From: an uncultured Bacilli bacterium
Lineage (GTDB): Bacteria; Bacillota_I; Bacilli_A; RF39; UBA660
Reading direction: 5' to 3'
Assembly (NCBI GenBank): GCA_944358305.1
Contig: CALVQK010000002.1
Coordinates: forward strand, 51,526 to 115,525
DNA length: 64,000 bases
Part shown: one piece after another, positions 1-7,913 of the stretch
How positions within the stretch are numbered: position 1 is the first letter of the stretch
How the letters are laid out: each line of letters begins with the position of its first letter
Position numbers and translations under genes: made by a program
The notes under the pieces: generated by a model
Seen by the model: the letters and a program-made list of their open reading frames with translations, nothing else
Database searches by the model: none
What the model was told of the DNA's origin: nothing

Positions 1-767
1 TTATAATATTCCCTTGTTGGAACAACACTCATTAAGACTGTTTGATTTTTGCTATTATAACCACCTTTAGCAATGAATTCTGTGACACCATGATGTAATT
101 CATCTATAACAAAGTTTTTAACTTCTTTTTCTTTACTAGTAATGATATAAAATGCTTTTGAATCTGATATACCTAATACTACTTTATCAGTAAGAGTAGA
201 TATTAAATAAAGAATAATTAAAGAGTACATTAAGTGATTAAAACCAAAGACAAAAGCACCTAGTACAATGATTAAACCATCTGTAAAAAACATACTATTA
301 CCAAGACTTATTTTAAATATTTTAGAAACGATCATATTTAGAATATCAGTACCACCAGTTGAATAACCTGCTCTAAAAATTAAACCAGCACCTATTCCTT
401 GTAATACGCCTCCAAAAACAGCTATTAAGATCATTTCACTTTCTTTAAAACTAATATAAGTAGATAAGTGTTCTGTTAAGCTTACAAAAACGGGAAAAAG
501 AATTGAACCTAATATTGTCGCTTTAGTTTTTTCTTTTCCTAAAACCAAGAACGATAATATAATTAGGAAAACGTTTGCAACTGAGATGATTGTTGAAGGA
601 TTAAGACCAAAGAAATACTTTAATATTAATGAGAAACCACTAACCCCTCCTGCTACTAAATTATTAGGAGACATAAAAAGATTAAAAGCTAATGCTACTA
701 AAAAGCAACCTATAATAAATTCAATTAATTCTTTAATTTTAATTTTAGGCTTAATCGCTTCTTTCAT
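1..767 (-). CDS. YitT-family membrane protein, C-terminus cut off
   Basis: The frame read from the ATG at 765-767 stays open to the window edge (about 255 codons). It is very hydrophobic, with several membrane segments, and ends in a soluble part resembling the DUF2179 domain that closes YitT/DUF161 proteins (the last visible residues are VVPTREYY). Glycine-rich patterns such as FRAGYSTGGTDILN are typical of the family, whose transport role is unclear. An AAAGGAGGAC-type ribosome site lies just upstream, inside the end of prfB, and the two genes overlap by 17 bases, so they are probably cotranscribed. The last residues lie outside the window. The family call is confident; the substrate is unknown. 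Confidence 0.8.
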   Translation of the reverse strand, partial: MKEAIKPKIKIKELIEFIIGCFLVALAFNLFMSPNNLVAGGVSGFSLILKYFFGLNPSTIISVANVFLIILSFLVLGKEKTKATILGSILFPVFVSLTEHLSTYISFKESEMILIAVFGGVLQGIGAGLIFRAGYSTGGTDILNMIVSKIFKISLGNSMFFTDGLIIVLGAFVFGFNHLMYSLIILYLISTLTDKVVLGISDSKAFYIITSKEKEVKNFVIDELHHGVTEFIAKGGYNSKNQTVLMSVVPTREYY

Positions 768-1864
768 TTAGTCCTCCTTTTAGACTACTTTCAATAAAAC
801 TATCTAAAGATCCATCTAAAACACCTTTAGTATCACTAGTTTCATAACCTGTACGATGGTCTTTGACTAATGAATAAGGATGTAAAATATAACTTCTAAT
901 TTGACTTCCAAAATCTATATTAGATTGAACTCCTTTTTCTTTAGCTAATTCTTGTTCTTTTTTTTGTTCTTCTAATACATATAATTTGCTTTTTAGCACT
1001 TGTAAAGCTGTCTCTTTATTTTGAATTTGACTTCTTTCATTTTGACAAGTTACAACTATTTTGGTAGGTAAGTGAGTGATACGAACAGCACTATCTGTTG
1101 TATTTACTCCTTGTCCACCTGCTCCAGTTGATCTATAAACATCTATTTTTAAATCTTTTTCATTTATATCTATTTTTATCTCTTTAGAAATTTCTGGAGT
1201 TACATCAATACTAGCAAAGGAAGTATGACGTCTATTAGAAGAATCAAATGGTGATAGTCTTACTAAGCGATGTACTCCTTTTTCATTTTTTAAATAACCA
1301 TAAGCATAGTCTCCTTTTACTTTAAAGGAAACACTTTTAATTCCTGCTTCTTCACCAGCTTGATAATCAAGAAGTTCAATTTTAAAGTTCTTCTTCTCAC
1401 AATATCTTGTATACATTCTATAAAGCATTGAAGCCCAGTCACATGACTCTGTTCCTCCTGCGCCAGGATGAATTTCAACAATACAGTTATTTTTATCATA
1501 TGGTTTGTTAAATAAAAGATATATACTTAATTCTTTTAAGTCAGCTTTTATTCTCTTATTATCTTCTTCAATAGTATCTAATAAGTCTTTATCATTTTCT
1601 TCATCAAGCATTTCTAAAAGTTCTAAAGAATCTGATATTTTTTTCTTTAAGTCAATTAGCTTTGAAGTTTGATCTTTTAGACTTTTAAGTTCACTTATAA
1701 TAGACTCTGCTTTAGTATTATCATTCCAAAAACCTTCTTTTGTTGTTTCTTGTTCTAATTTTTCTTGTTCTTTTAATTTGTTATCAGCGTCAAAGTGACC
1801 TCCATAAACTTAATATTTCTTCTTTTTCATTTGTTAATTCCTTTAATAGTTCAAATTTACTCAT
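751..1864 (-). CDS. prfB: Peptide chain release factor 2 (programmed +1 frameshift)
   Basis: RF2 releases finished peptides at TGA and TAA stops. The gene begins at the ATG at 1862-1864 and reads 24 codons to an in-frame TGA (1790-1792) preceded by CTT. A +1 shift there joins the long frame that runs to 751, giving about 370 residues, the normal RF2 length. The catalytic GAGGQ loop is present ([18 protein letters not shown]). An SD-like GGAGG sits just before CTT TGA C, the classic autoregulatory frameshift signal: low RF2 promotes frameshifting and hence RF2 synthesis. A promoter lies at 1888-1916. The stop overlaps the start of the downstream YitT gene. Very sure. Confidence 0.97.
1788..1803 (-). 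promoter_or_regulatory. RF2 programmed frameshift site
   Basis: Read on the minus strand this is GGAGGTCACTTTGAC: an SD-like GGAGG, a three-base spacer, the slippery CTT codon and an in-frame TGA followed by C. The zero frame closes at TGA and the +1 frame continues as RF2. Layout and spacing match the known prfB frameshift of most bacteria. Confidence 0.95.
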
Positions 1865-1887
1865 CTTTACCAACTCTCTTTATTAGT

Positions 1888-1916
1888 ATTATACAAGATA
1901 TTTATTTTTATAACAA
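1888..1916 (-). promoter_or_regulatory. prfB promoter
   Basis: The minus strand reads TTGTTA, 17 bases, then TATAAT about 24 bases before the prfB ATG. This is a good SigA-type match. It faces a plus-strand promoter at 1926-1955, so the two transcripts diverge. Confidence 0.7.
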
Positions 1917-1961
1917 AATATTTTTTTGTATATTTATTTTAATAATGCATATATTATTAAT

Positions 1962-2040
1962 GAGGAAGGTTCACTGTTAAGTGTGAAGATCCTCTATATT
2001 ATAGATTGAACTGTTAGATTTGTTCTAGCAGTTCTTTTTT
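1962..2040 (+). ncRNA. Candidate small RNA with its own promoter and terminator
   Basis: TTGTAT (1926-1931), 18 bases, TATATT (1950-1955) would start a transcript near 1962. The roughly 80-nt RNA can fold into a 5' stem-loop (GAGGA at 1962-1966 with TCCTC at 1990-1994, and an inner imperfect stem) and then a strong intrinsic terminator: an 11-bp stem with one GU pair (2008-2018 with 2024-2034) followed by six T. It has no plausible ORF. It lies between prfB and the end of the kinase-like gene and has no plus-strand gene to serve. It is not recognisably SRP RNA, 6S, tmRNA or a known riboswitch. It could be a trans-acting sRNA or only a terminator with a chance promoter. Confidence 0.45.
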
Positions 2041-2818
2041 ATTTTCTTTTAATTGTATTAGATAAATCTAAGGATGGTAAAAGGGTAGAAAAATACTCTA
2101 CATCTTCTTTATTTTCTAATCTTTTAAAATAATCATATAAAGTATGATTATTTAAAGGAGCGATTACTTTATTATATAGTTCTTTTATATTTATAGCATG
2201 TGTTTCTTTCGATATGAATATTTCTAAATCCATATCTAATAATAATGACAGACTAGAAATCATCGTTTTGATATTATCGGTATATTTGGAAGCAAGATTT
2301 ATTTTATTTGAGTTTTCATCAGGCATGATTAAATAACATTGTTGAAATTTATATTCATCACCAGGAAATCTCATATAGTCTAAATCTATTAGATAACCAT
2401 TACCATTAGTAGATACTAAAAAATTATCTGAATGAATATCTCCTAAATAGATGTTATTTTGATGAAGAAAGCTTAAAGCTTTATAAACATCATTTATAGC
2501 TTTTATTTTTGTTTTTAAATCTAAATTTTTACCAATTGCATTTCTAAATGTTAAGGAATCAGGGATAAACTCCATAATATAACCGGAAAAGCTTCCATTT
2601 ATATAAATTTTATCATAAATTTGAGGAGTATTTGGTATAGGCATATTTATCCTAAAATCTACATTACGTTCCACTTCGTCCTGAAAAGAATAAAAATCTC
2701 TAAATACTTTGTAAATAACTTTATTGTTAACTATATATATGTAACCGCCATTATTATGAGTATCAACAGACAGATTTAGTAATGGTAATTTTTCTAACTC
2801 TTGTTCTGTTATGTTCAT
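2039..2818 (-). CDS. Solitary protein-kinase-like (phosphotransferase fold) protein
   Basis: The 259-residue soluble protein has kinase-fold landmarks in the right order: a possible ATP-anchoring Lys near residue 37 (VIYKVF), a catalytic-loop motif GDIHSDNFLV around residues 126-135 (Asp, His and Asn as in HxDxxxxN), and IDLDYM near 144-149 standing in for DFG. A glycine-rich loop is present only loosely (NNGG near 22-25). Such proteins include Ser/Thr kinases, aminoglycoside or choline kinases and lanthipeptide-type kinases; the substrate cannot be read here. It has its own promoter (2844-2872) and is followed by secA-NUDIX only after a terminator, so it stands alone. The fold call is good, the function unknown. 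Confidence 0.7.
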   Translation of the reverse strand: MNITEQELEKLPLLNLSVDTHNNGGYIYIVNNKVIYKVFRDFYSFQDEVERNVDFRINMPIPNTPQIYDKIYINGSFSGYIMEFIPDSLTFRNAIGKNLDLKTKIKAINDVYKALSFLHQNNIYLGDIHSDNFLVSTNGNGYLIDLDYMRFPGDEYKFQQCYLIMPDENSNKINLASKYTDNIKTMISSLSLLLDMDLEIFISKETHAINIKELYNKVIAPLNNHTLYDYFKRLENKEDVEYFSTLLPSLDLSNTIKRK

Positions 2819-2843
2819 CTAGTCATCTCTCTTTCAAAATAAT

Positions 2844-2872
2844 ATTATAACAATTGTTTATGATAAAGTCTA
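2844..2872 (-). promoter_or_regulatory. Promoter of the kinase-like gene
   Basis: TAGACT, 17 bases, TATAAT on the minus strand, about 25 bases before the ATG at 2818. The -10 is consensus and the -35 is moderate. Confidence 0.55.
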
Positions 2873-2878
2873 TGTAAC

Positions 2879-2908
2879 AAAAAAGTATTAACCTTTTTGT
2901 TAATACTT
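2879..2908 (-). terminator. Terminator after the NUDIX gene
   Basis: A perfect 10-bp stem (2883-2892 with 2899-2908) with a six-base loop, followed on the minus strand by a run of T. It ends the secA-NUDIX transcript. Confidence 0.85.
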
Positions 2909-2935
2909 AGTAATTTTATTTCTAATAATACTCTA

Positions 2936-3343
2936 TCAAATTAATCCTAAATCTTCTAACATTTGTTTATGATCATATGCTAGTGGCATTGTTCTTATTT
3001 CTTCTTTTGTAAACCATTTTACTTCATCGCATTCACTTACAGGTTTAGGTGTACCGCTAATAATATCACAGGTGTGTGGTAGGCATATAAATGTTTTTGT
3101 GGGATGTCTACCAATTCTATCATAATATTTACCTACAAATTTAATATTGCCAAGTTCAACACCAATTTCTTCCATGGCCTCTCTTTTTAGGGCATCTTTT
3201 ACTTCTTCTCCCCACTCTATAGCACCTGCTATTAAGCCCCAGTAGCCAGTATAAGCACCTGCTGTCCTATGCATTAATAATATTTCGCCTTTATCATTTG
3301 TGATGATACCATCTACACCTACATATGGATGATCTGGTTTCAT
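2936..3343 (-). CDS. NUDIX hydrolase
   Basis: This 135-residue protein carries a complete Nudix box, G-x5-E-x7-REUxEExGU, visible as GAIEWGEEV followed by LKREAMEEIGVELG. Family members hydrolyse nucleoside diphosphates linked to another group (oxidised dNTPs, dinucleoside polyphosphates, RNA caps). The C-terminal half (TFICLPHTCDIISG) does not decide the substrate. The gene follows secA after about 60 bases and ends at a strong terminator, so readthrough from secA is likely. Family certain, substrate not. Confidence 0.9.
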   Translation of the reverse strand: MKPDHPYVGVDGIITNDKGEILLMHRTAGAYTGYWGLIAGAIEWGEEVKDALKREAMEEIGVELGNIKFVGKYYDRIGRHPTKTFICLPHTCDIISGTPKPVSECDEVKWFTKEEIRTMPLAYDHKQMLEDLGLI

Positions 3344-3404
3344 ATTTTTTCCTTCTTTCCTTTATTTCATTTTATCAAATTCATTATATACAGTATACAG
3401 CAAG

Positions 3405-5897
3405 TTATTTTCCGCAACATTGTTTATATTTTTTACCGCTTCCACAAGGACAAGGATCGTTTCTACCTACTTTTTTTACTTTTTTAGGAGTTTTCTTTGT
3501 ATCTTTTACATCATTAGTCTTTTGATCTTTAGCTACTTGTTTTCTTTCAATATTCTGTCTAATTTCTGCTTTTAATAAGAATACTGTTATATCTCTATCT
3601 ATTTTTTGAAGCATATCATCAAATAGTTCATAACCTTCTGTAGTATATGCTCTTAAAGGATCTTCTTGTCCATATCCGCGAAGATAAATACCTTCTCTTA
3701 AATGAGACATAGCATTAATTTGTTCCATCCAGTAATTATCTATAACTTGTAATGATAATGCTTTTTCAAATTCATTACTAATTTCTACTGGAACTTCTTT
3801 AATTTTATGTTCATATTCATCTTTTGCTTTATCATAAAGATATTCTATAATTTCATCTGCACTTCTATTTTCAAGTTCTACTTTAGTAATATCATTTTTA
3901 AGTAAGTTTTCATTGGCGAATTCTGTAATACTTTGTAATTCTTCATCAGTAATAACACTATCGGCATTTCTAGATTTAACTAGATCTGTAACATGGTTAT
4001 GAATAGAGTTTAATACTGTCTCATGAATTGATTCGCTATCTAAAATTTCATTACGTTTACCATACATGATTTCTCTTTGGGTATTCATAACATCATCATA
4101 TTGTAGTAAATGTTTTCTGGCATCAAAGTTATTTCCTTCAACTCTTTTTTGAGCAGTAGAAATAGCTTTAGTAAAAGTCTTACTTTGAATAGCTTGGTCC
4201 CCAAAGCCAAAGCTTTTCATCATCTCTCTAATTCTTTCACTACCAAATCTAATCATTAAGTCATCTTCCATAGAAACAAAGAACTGTGTATAACCTGGAT
4301 CCCCTTGACGACCAGAACGTCCTCTTAACTGATTATCAATACGACGTGATTCATGACGCTCTGTACCTATTACACATAAACCACCAAGTTCTCTTATTTC
4401 ATCTGATAGCTTAATATCAGTACCACGACCAGCCATATTAGTAGCAATTGTAACTGACCTATGTTCTCCTATTTTAGAAATAATCTCAGCTTCACGAGCA
4501 TGGTTTTTAGCATTTAATATTTCGTGAGGAATATGAGCTTTCTTTAATAAGTCACTTATTAGTTCACTTGTTTCAATCGCTATAGTACCAATTAAAACTG
4601 GCTGTCCTTTATCATAACGGTTTTTAACCTCATTAATAATTGCTTTATATTTAGCACTTCTTGTTGCAAAAACTAAGTCAGGCGCATCTACTCTTACAAT
4701 TGGTTTATTAGTAGGTATTTCAATAACATACATATTATAAATATCTCTAAACTCTTCTTCTTCTGTTTTAGCAGTACCAGTCATACCTGATAGTTTTTTA
4801 TACATTCTAAATAAATTTTGGAAGGTAATTGTAGCTAAAGTTTTAGTTTCCCTATTAATATGAACTCCTTCTTTAGCTTCTATAGCTTGATGTAAGCCAT
4901 CACTATAGGCTCTTCCTTTCATTAAACGTCCTGTAAATTGATCTACTATTACTACTTCATCATCTTGAACAACATAGTCTACATCTTTTTTCATAGCATA
5001 GTTAGCACGTAGGGCTTGGTTAATATAATGAAGTAAAGTAGCATTTTCTATTTCATATAAATTTTTAATTTTAAACATATGCTCTGCTTTTTCGCTACCA
5101 GCATCAGTTAACGAAACACTAATTGTACTTTTACCTGTTTCATCACAGATATAATCAGTATCTTCTTTAAGAGATTTAGCAAACTTATCGGCATCTATAT
5201 ATAGGTTGGCACTATGTTGTGCACCTCCTGATATTATTAATGGAGTTCTAGCTTCATCAATTAGAATAGAGTCAACTTCATCAACGATAGCAAAGTTTAG
5301 AGGACGTTGTACTCTATTTTCTTTTCTAATTACCATATTATCTCTTAAGTAATCAAATCCTATTTCATTATTAGTTGAATATAAAATATCGCAGTTATAA
5401 GCTTCTTGTTTTTCTTTAGGAGACATATCTCTTGTATTAACACCTACTGTTAGACCAAGAAAACGATGTATTCCTCCCATCCAGTCAGCATCACGAGTAG
5501 CAAGATATTCATTAACTGTAATAATATGAACACCTTTTCCTTCTAAGGCATTAAGATAAGCTGGTAAAACACAAGTTAAAGTTTTACCTTCACCAGTTTT
5601 CATCTCTGCTATATTGCCATAGTGAATTGCTAGCGCACCTAATACTTGAACATAGAAAGGTTTTTCTCCGATAACACGGTATGCTGCTTCACGTGCTACT
5701 GCAAAAGCTTCTACCAAAATATCTTCTAAAGTTTCTCCATTAGCTAATCTTTCTTTGAACTCTTCTGTCTTATGTTTAAGTTCTTCATCACTTAATTTAG
5801 CCATTTCTTCATCAAGAGCTACTACTTTGTCAGCTTGGGCTGTAAATTTTTTTAATTCTTTATATTCATGATCAAATAACTTTGTAAATAATCCCAT
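3405..5897 (-). CDS. secA: Preprotein translocase ATPase SecA
   Basis: SecA drives secretory proteins through SecYEG using ATP. The 830-residue product has the Walker A motif (MKTGEGKTL), the DEVD-type Walker B (FAIVDEVDSILIDEAR), the second nucleotide-binding fold (TNMAGRGTDIKL, RRIDNQLRGRSGRQGD) and a C-terminal zinc-binding SEC-C tail (NDPCPCGSGKKYKQCCGK) that binds SecB or ribosomes in relatives. Length is normal for Firmicute SecA1. The start has a good site (AAGGAGATG). It sits alone upstream of a NUDIX gene. In Bacillus secA also lies between hpf and prfB, the order seen here. Confidence 0.98.
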   Translation of the reverse strand: MGLFTKLFDHEYKELKKFTAQADKVVALDEEMAKLSDEELKHKTEEFKERLANGETLEDILVEAFAVAREAAYRVIGEKPFYVQVLGALAIHYGNIAEMKTGEGKTLTCVLPAYLNALEGKGVHIITVNEYLATRDADWMGGIHRFLGLTVGVNTRDMSPKEKQEAYNCDILYSTNNEIGFDYLRDNMVIRKENRVQRPLNFAIVDEVDSILIDEARTPLIISGGAQHSANLYIDADKFAKSLKEDTDYICDETGKSTISVSLTDAGSEKAEHMFKIKNLYEIENATLLHYINQALRANYAMKKDVDYVVQDDEVVIVDQFTGRLMKGRAYSDGLHQAIEAKEGVHINRETKTLATITFQNLFRMYKKLSGMTGTAKTEEEEFRDIYNMYVIEIPTNKPIVRVDAPDLVFATRSAKYKAIINEVKNRYDKGQPVLIGTIAIETSELISDLLKKAHIPHEILNAKNHAREAEIISKIGEHRSVTIATNMAGRGTDIKLSDEIRELGGLCVIGTERHESRRIDNQLRGRSGRQGDPGYTQFFVSMEDDLMIRFGSERIREMMKSFGFGDQAIQSKTFTKAISTAQKRVEGNNFDARKHLLQYDDVMNTQREIMYGKRNEILDSESIHETVLNSIHNHVTDLVKSRNADSVITDEELQSITEFANENLLKNDITKVELENRSADEIIEYLYDKAKDEYEHKIKEVPVEISNEFEKALSLQVIDNYWMEQINAMSHLREGIYLRGYGQEDPLRAYTTEGYELFDDMLQKIDRDITVFLLKAEIRQNIERKQVAKDQKTNDVKDTKKTPKKVKKVGRNDPCPCGSGKKYKQCCGK

Positions 5898-5984
5898 TTA
5901 TAAAACATCTCCTTGCATAAAGTATTTTATCAAAAAATAGAAACAATAAAAAGGCTTTATGCTCATTTTCTTTAACTTTTATAT

Positions 5985-6014
5985 AAAAAAGAATGATATA
6001 AAAATATCATTCTT
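5985..6014 (-). terminator. Terminator after hpf
   Basis: A perfect 11-bp inverted repeat (5989-5999 with 6004-6014, loop of four), followed on the minus strand by TTTTTT. It separates hpf from secA. Confidence 0.88.
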
Positions 6015-6031
6015 ACTTTGTTATTAAGATT

Positions 6032-6559
6032 TTATTCAGCTTCTATTATACCGTAGCCACCATTTTTTCTTTTATAAACAACAGCCTCTTTATCAGTATC
6101 AACATTTTTAAATAAGTAAAAGGCATGGCCTAATAATTCTAATTGAAGAATAGCTTCTTCTTCGTCCATTGGTTTTACTTCTATTTTTTTATGTTTAATA
6201 ATATTGTTTTCTTCATGTTCTTCTTCTTCAATATCTACGATACTAAAATCTATCTTTGTCTTAGCTTCTTTAGCTTTAATCTTTGTTTTGTTTTTTCTAA
6301 TTTGACGTTCAATAACATCTATAGCTTTATCAACTGATGCATAGAAATCATCTTGAGTCTCCTCAGATCTAATAATAAAATTGTGAAGTGGAATAGTAAT
6401 TTCGACAGTTTGCATATGCCCTTTAACTTTCACTACTACGTTAGCACGTACATCGCTACTATTTTCTAGATATTTTTCTAGTCTTTTTAACTTTTCATTA
6501 ATGTAGTCTTTCATAGCTTTGGTTACTTCAATTTTGTCACCACGAATAATAATTTCCAT
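6032..6559 (-). CDS. hpf: Long-form ribosome hibernation promoting factor
   Basis: HPF pairs 70S ribosomes into inactive 100S dimers in starved cells. The N-terminal domain (MEIIIRGDKIEVTKAMKDY and the following betaalpha segments) matches the YfiA/HPF fold, and the C-terminal domain (KPMDEEEAILQLELLGHAF, then VYKRKNGGYGIIE) is the dimerisation tail of the long form. I take the ATG at 6557-6559 because AAGGAAGGTGATA lies just before it, giving 175 residues; an upstream ATG adds a tail not found in the family. It follows csp by about 50 bases and ends at a strong terminator. Upstream of secA, as in Bacillus. Confidence 0.95.
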   Translation of the reverse strand: MEIIIRGDKIEVTKAMKDYINEKLKRLEKYLENSSDVRANVVVKVKGHMQTVEITIPLHNFIIRSEETQDDFYASVDKAIDVIERQIRKNKTKIKAKEAKTKIDFSIVDIEEEEHEENNIIKHKKIEVKPMDEEEAILQLELLGHAFYLFKNVDTDKEAVVYKRKNGGYGIIEAE

Positions 6560-6609
6560 ATTATCACCTTCCTTAGCATTACTATAACACAAAAGGGCAA
6601 AAAAACCAA

Positions 6610-6828
6610 CTATTTTGATAAAGCTGGTTCTTTTATTGGTGTTACGTCGACTGCTTGGTATCCCTTACTAGTTTCAAGTAATGTAAATTCTACATATTGA
6701 CCTTCAGCTAATGTCTTATAACCGTCACAATTAATAGTTGAATAATGAACAAAAATATCTTCGTTTTCTTTGTACTCAATAAAGCCATACCCTTTTTCAT
6801 TATTGAACCATTTTACTTTTCCAATCAC
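6610..6828 (-). CDS. Cold-shock domain protein
   Basis: The small OB-fold protein has both RNA-binding motifs of the Csp family: KVKWFNNEKGYGFIE (RNP1-like, KGYGFI) and DIFVHYS (RNP2-like, DIFVHYS). It binds single-stranded RNA as a chaperone in the cold or in rapid growth. A GTG at 6826-6828 preceded by GGAGGTGAGCC gives 72 residues, the usual size; starting further upstream would put the ribosome site inside the gene. The product ends in a short acidic-basic tail. An extended -10 promoter lies at 6896-6901. Probably cotranscribed with hpf. Confidence 0.93.
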   Translation of the reverse strand: MIGKVKWFNNEKGYGFIEYKENEDIFVHYSTINCDGYKTLAEGQYVEFTLLETSKGYQAVDVTPIKEPALSK

Positions 6829-6895
6829 TAGGCTCACCTCCACATCTTTTATTATTCATTAGGTGGCTACTTCTTTTTTCAAACGATGTGTTTCC

Positions 6896-6904
6896 ATTAT
6901 AGCA
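6896..6904 (-). promoter_or_regulatory. csp-hpf promoter (extended -10)
   Basis: The minus strand reads TGCTATAAT, an extended -10 with a weak -35 region. It would give csp a leader of roughly 60 bases. Confidence 0.5.
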
Positions 6905-6997
6905 ATAGCAAGTTGATTATTGAGGGATTTGCCGCTAATTGTTATTATGCGACCTTAAATGGTTTAAATAATAAAAAAATATGTCGATATTACACTT

Positions 6998-7068
6998 TAT
7001 AGCTCGAAATAACTCTTTTAAAGAACAGTTTATTTTTTTATTAATTAAAGAGCTATAATGACTATAGC
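6998..7068 (+). promoter_or_regulatory. agrBD promoter with inverted repeat
   Basis: A -10 TATAAT (7054-7059) precedes agrB but no good -35 lies 16-18 bases upstream, which suggests activator dependence. TATAGCTC (6998-7005) and GAGCTATA (7050-7057) form an 8-base inverted repeat around the region, and TATAGC recurs at 7063-7068. One ACAGTT (7025-7030) matches half of a LytTR-type AgrA site; a clear second copy at standard spacing is not seen. Confidence 0.4.
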
Positions 7069-7080
7069 ATAGGAGGAAGT

Positions 7081-7677
7081 ATGAAAGAAGTATTTTTAAA
7101 TCATACTATGAACTTTATTGTAAGGAATGCTAGTAATCAAAAAGAATTAAGTGAAGAGGAGAAAGAAAAATTATCTTATGGTTTAGAAAGCATTTATATA
7201 ACAATAACAAAATTAGCATTTTTAAATATTATTGCATTGTTATTAGGTATTTGGAATGTTTTTATAATTTCTTTATTTTTATTTAATTTTCTTAGATTTT
7301 TTGCCTTTGGAGTTCATGCTACTAATTCAAAAGATTGTTTTATTTCTTCTTCGGTTTTATTGGTAATAGTTCCTTTTTTAATAAGCAGAGTTGAAATTCC
7401 TTTTTGGGGATTAATATTAATATGTCTGTTTTCTATATTTTCTTTTATAATTTATGCTCCTGCTGACACTATAAAAAGACCTTTAACTAATAAGAAAAAA
7501 AGATTTATAAGGAAAATATTGGCAACAATACTAGCGATTGTATATTCTTATTTTATTATTTTTTTTCCTAATATAAGAATCTTTTTCATTAATGCATTAG
7601 TTATAGAAACTATAATGATTTTACCCATTACTTATAAGATATTAGGTACAACTTATAATAATTACAAAAAGATTTAA
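7081..7677 (+). CDS. agrB: AgrB-like peptide processing protease
   Basis: AgrB is a membrane cysteine protease that cuts and cyclises the AgrD precursor. The 198-residue protein has several membrane helices and the family catalytic pair, His79 and Cys86, in RFFAFGVHATNSKDCF, plus the PADTIKRP motif (near 128-135) typical of AgrB. It starts with ATG after AGGAGG. The adjacent 39-residue agrD supports the call. It is on the lagging strand, opposite to its neighbours. The partner kinase and regulator are encoded convergently (7914-9912). Only the specificity is uncertain. Confidence 0.93.
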   Translation: MKEVFLNHTMNFIVRNASNQKELSEEEKEKLSYGLESIYITITKLAFLNIIALLLGIWNVFIISLFLFNFLRFFAFGVHATNSKDCFISSSVLLVIVPFLISRVEIPFWGLILICLFSIFSFIIYAPADTIKRPLTNKKKRFIRKILATILAIVYSYFIIFFPNIRIFFINALVIETIMILPITYKILGTTYNNYKKI

Positions 7678-7723
7678 ACATATAGTGTTTAAATAAATTA
7701 GTTTTTTAAAAGGAGGTAGTATT

Positions 7724-7843
7724 TTGAAAAAAAGAATGGCTAAAATTTTAGCAGCAGTTGCAATGTTAACTACAGCTACTGCTAGTGTTGGTTGTATTAT
7801 ACTTTGTATAGATGAGCCAAAAGCATTAAAAAATATGGATTAA
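7724..7843 (+). CDS. agrD: AgrD-like autoinducing peptide precursor
   Basis: A TTG start after AAAGGAGGTAG gives 39 residues. The layout fits AgrD: a basic amphipathic leader (MKKRMAKILAAVAML), then a short core GCIILCI, then an acidic tail (DEPKALKNMD) of the kind AgrB recognises. The likely cut lies between Ile and Asp of CI-DEP, by analogy with staphylococcal AgrD. The core has two cysteines (residues 24 and 28). A ring from Cys24 to the residue before DEP would be six residues, or five if the chain ended at Cys28. The TTG start and short length explain why automated callers could miss it. The mature peptide is inferred. Confidence 0.88.
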   Translation: MKKRMAKILAAVAMLTTATASVGCIILCIDEPKALKNMD

Positions 7844-7878
7844 AAAGGATAAATGATTTATTTCATTTATCCCTTTTA
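7843..7878. terminator. Bidirectional terminator between agrD and agrC
   Basis: A long stem, with one bulged C, pairs 7843-7856 with 7863-7877 and is flanked by T runs on both strands (TTTT after it on plus, TTTTT on minus). It can end both agrBD and the converging agrA-agrC transcript. Confidence 0.85.
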
Positions 7879-7913
7879 TTAATAAAAAAGATGAAATTAT
7901 CAGATTTAATAAT

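Noticed and set aside
1795..1980. 61-codon plus-strand frame opposite the prfB 5' end
   Set aside because: It is antisense to the coding and frameshift region of prfB, has no ribosome site, and its end runs into the candidate small RNA.
1962..2040. SRP RNA or other known housekeeping RNA
   Set aside because: The conserved GGAA tetraloop with AGCAG partner of SRP RNA is absent, and no other known RNA signature was recognised.
5690..5706. TTCACGTG in secA resembling parS
   Set aside because: Four of 16 positions differ from parS.
6143..6337. Plus-strand frame opposite hpf
   Set aside because: Phe/Asn-rich antisense shadow of the hpf linker, with no ribosome site.
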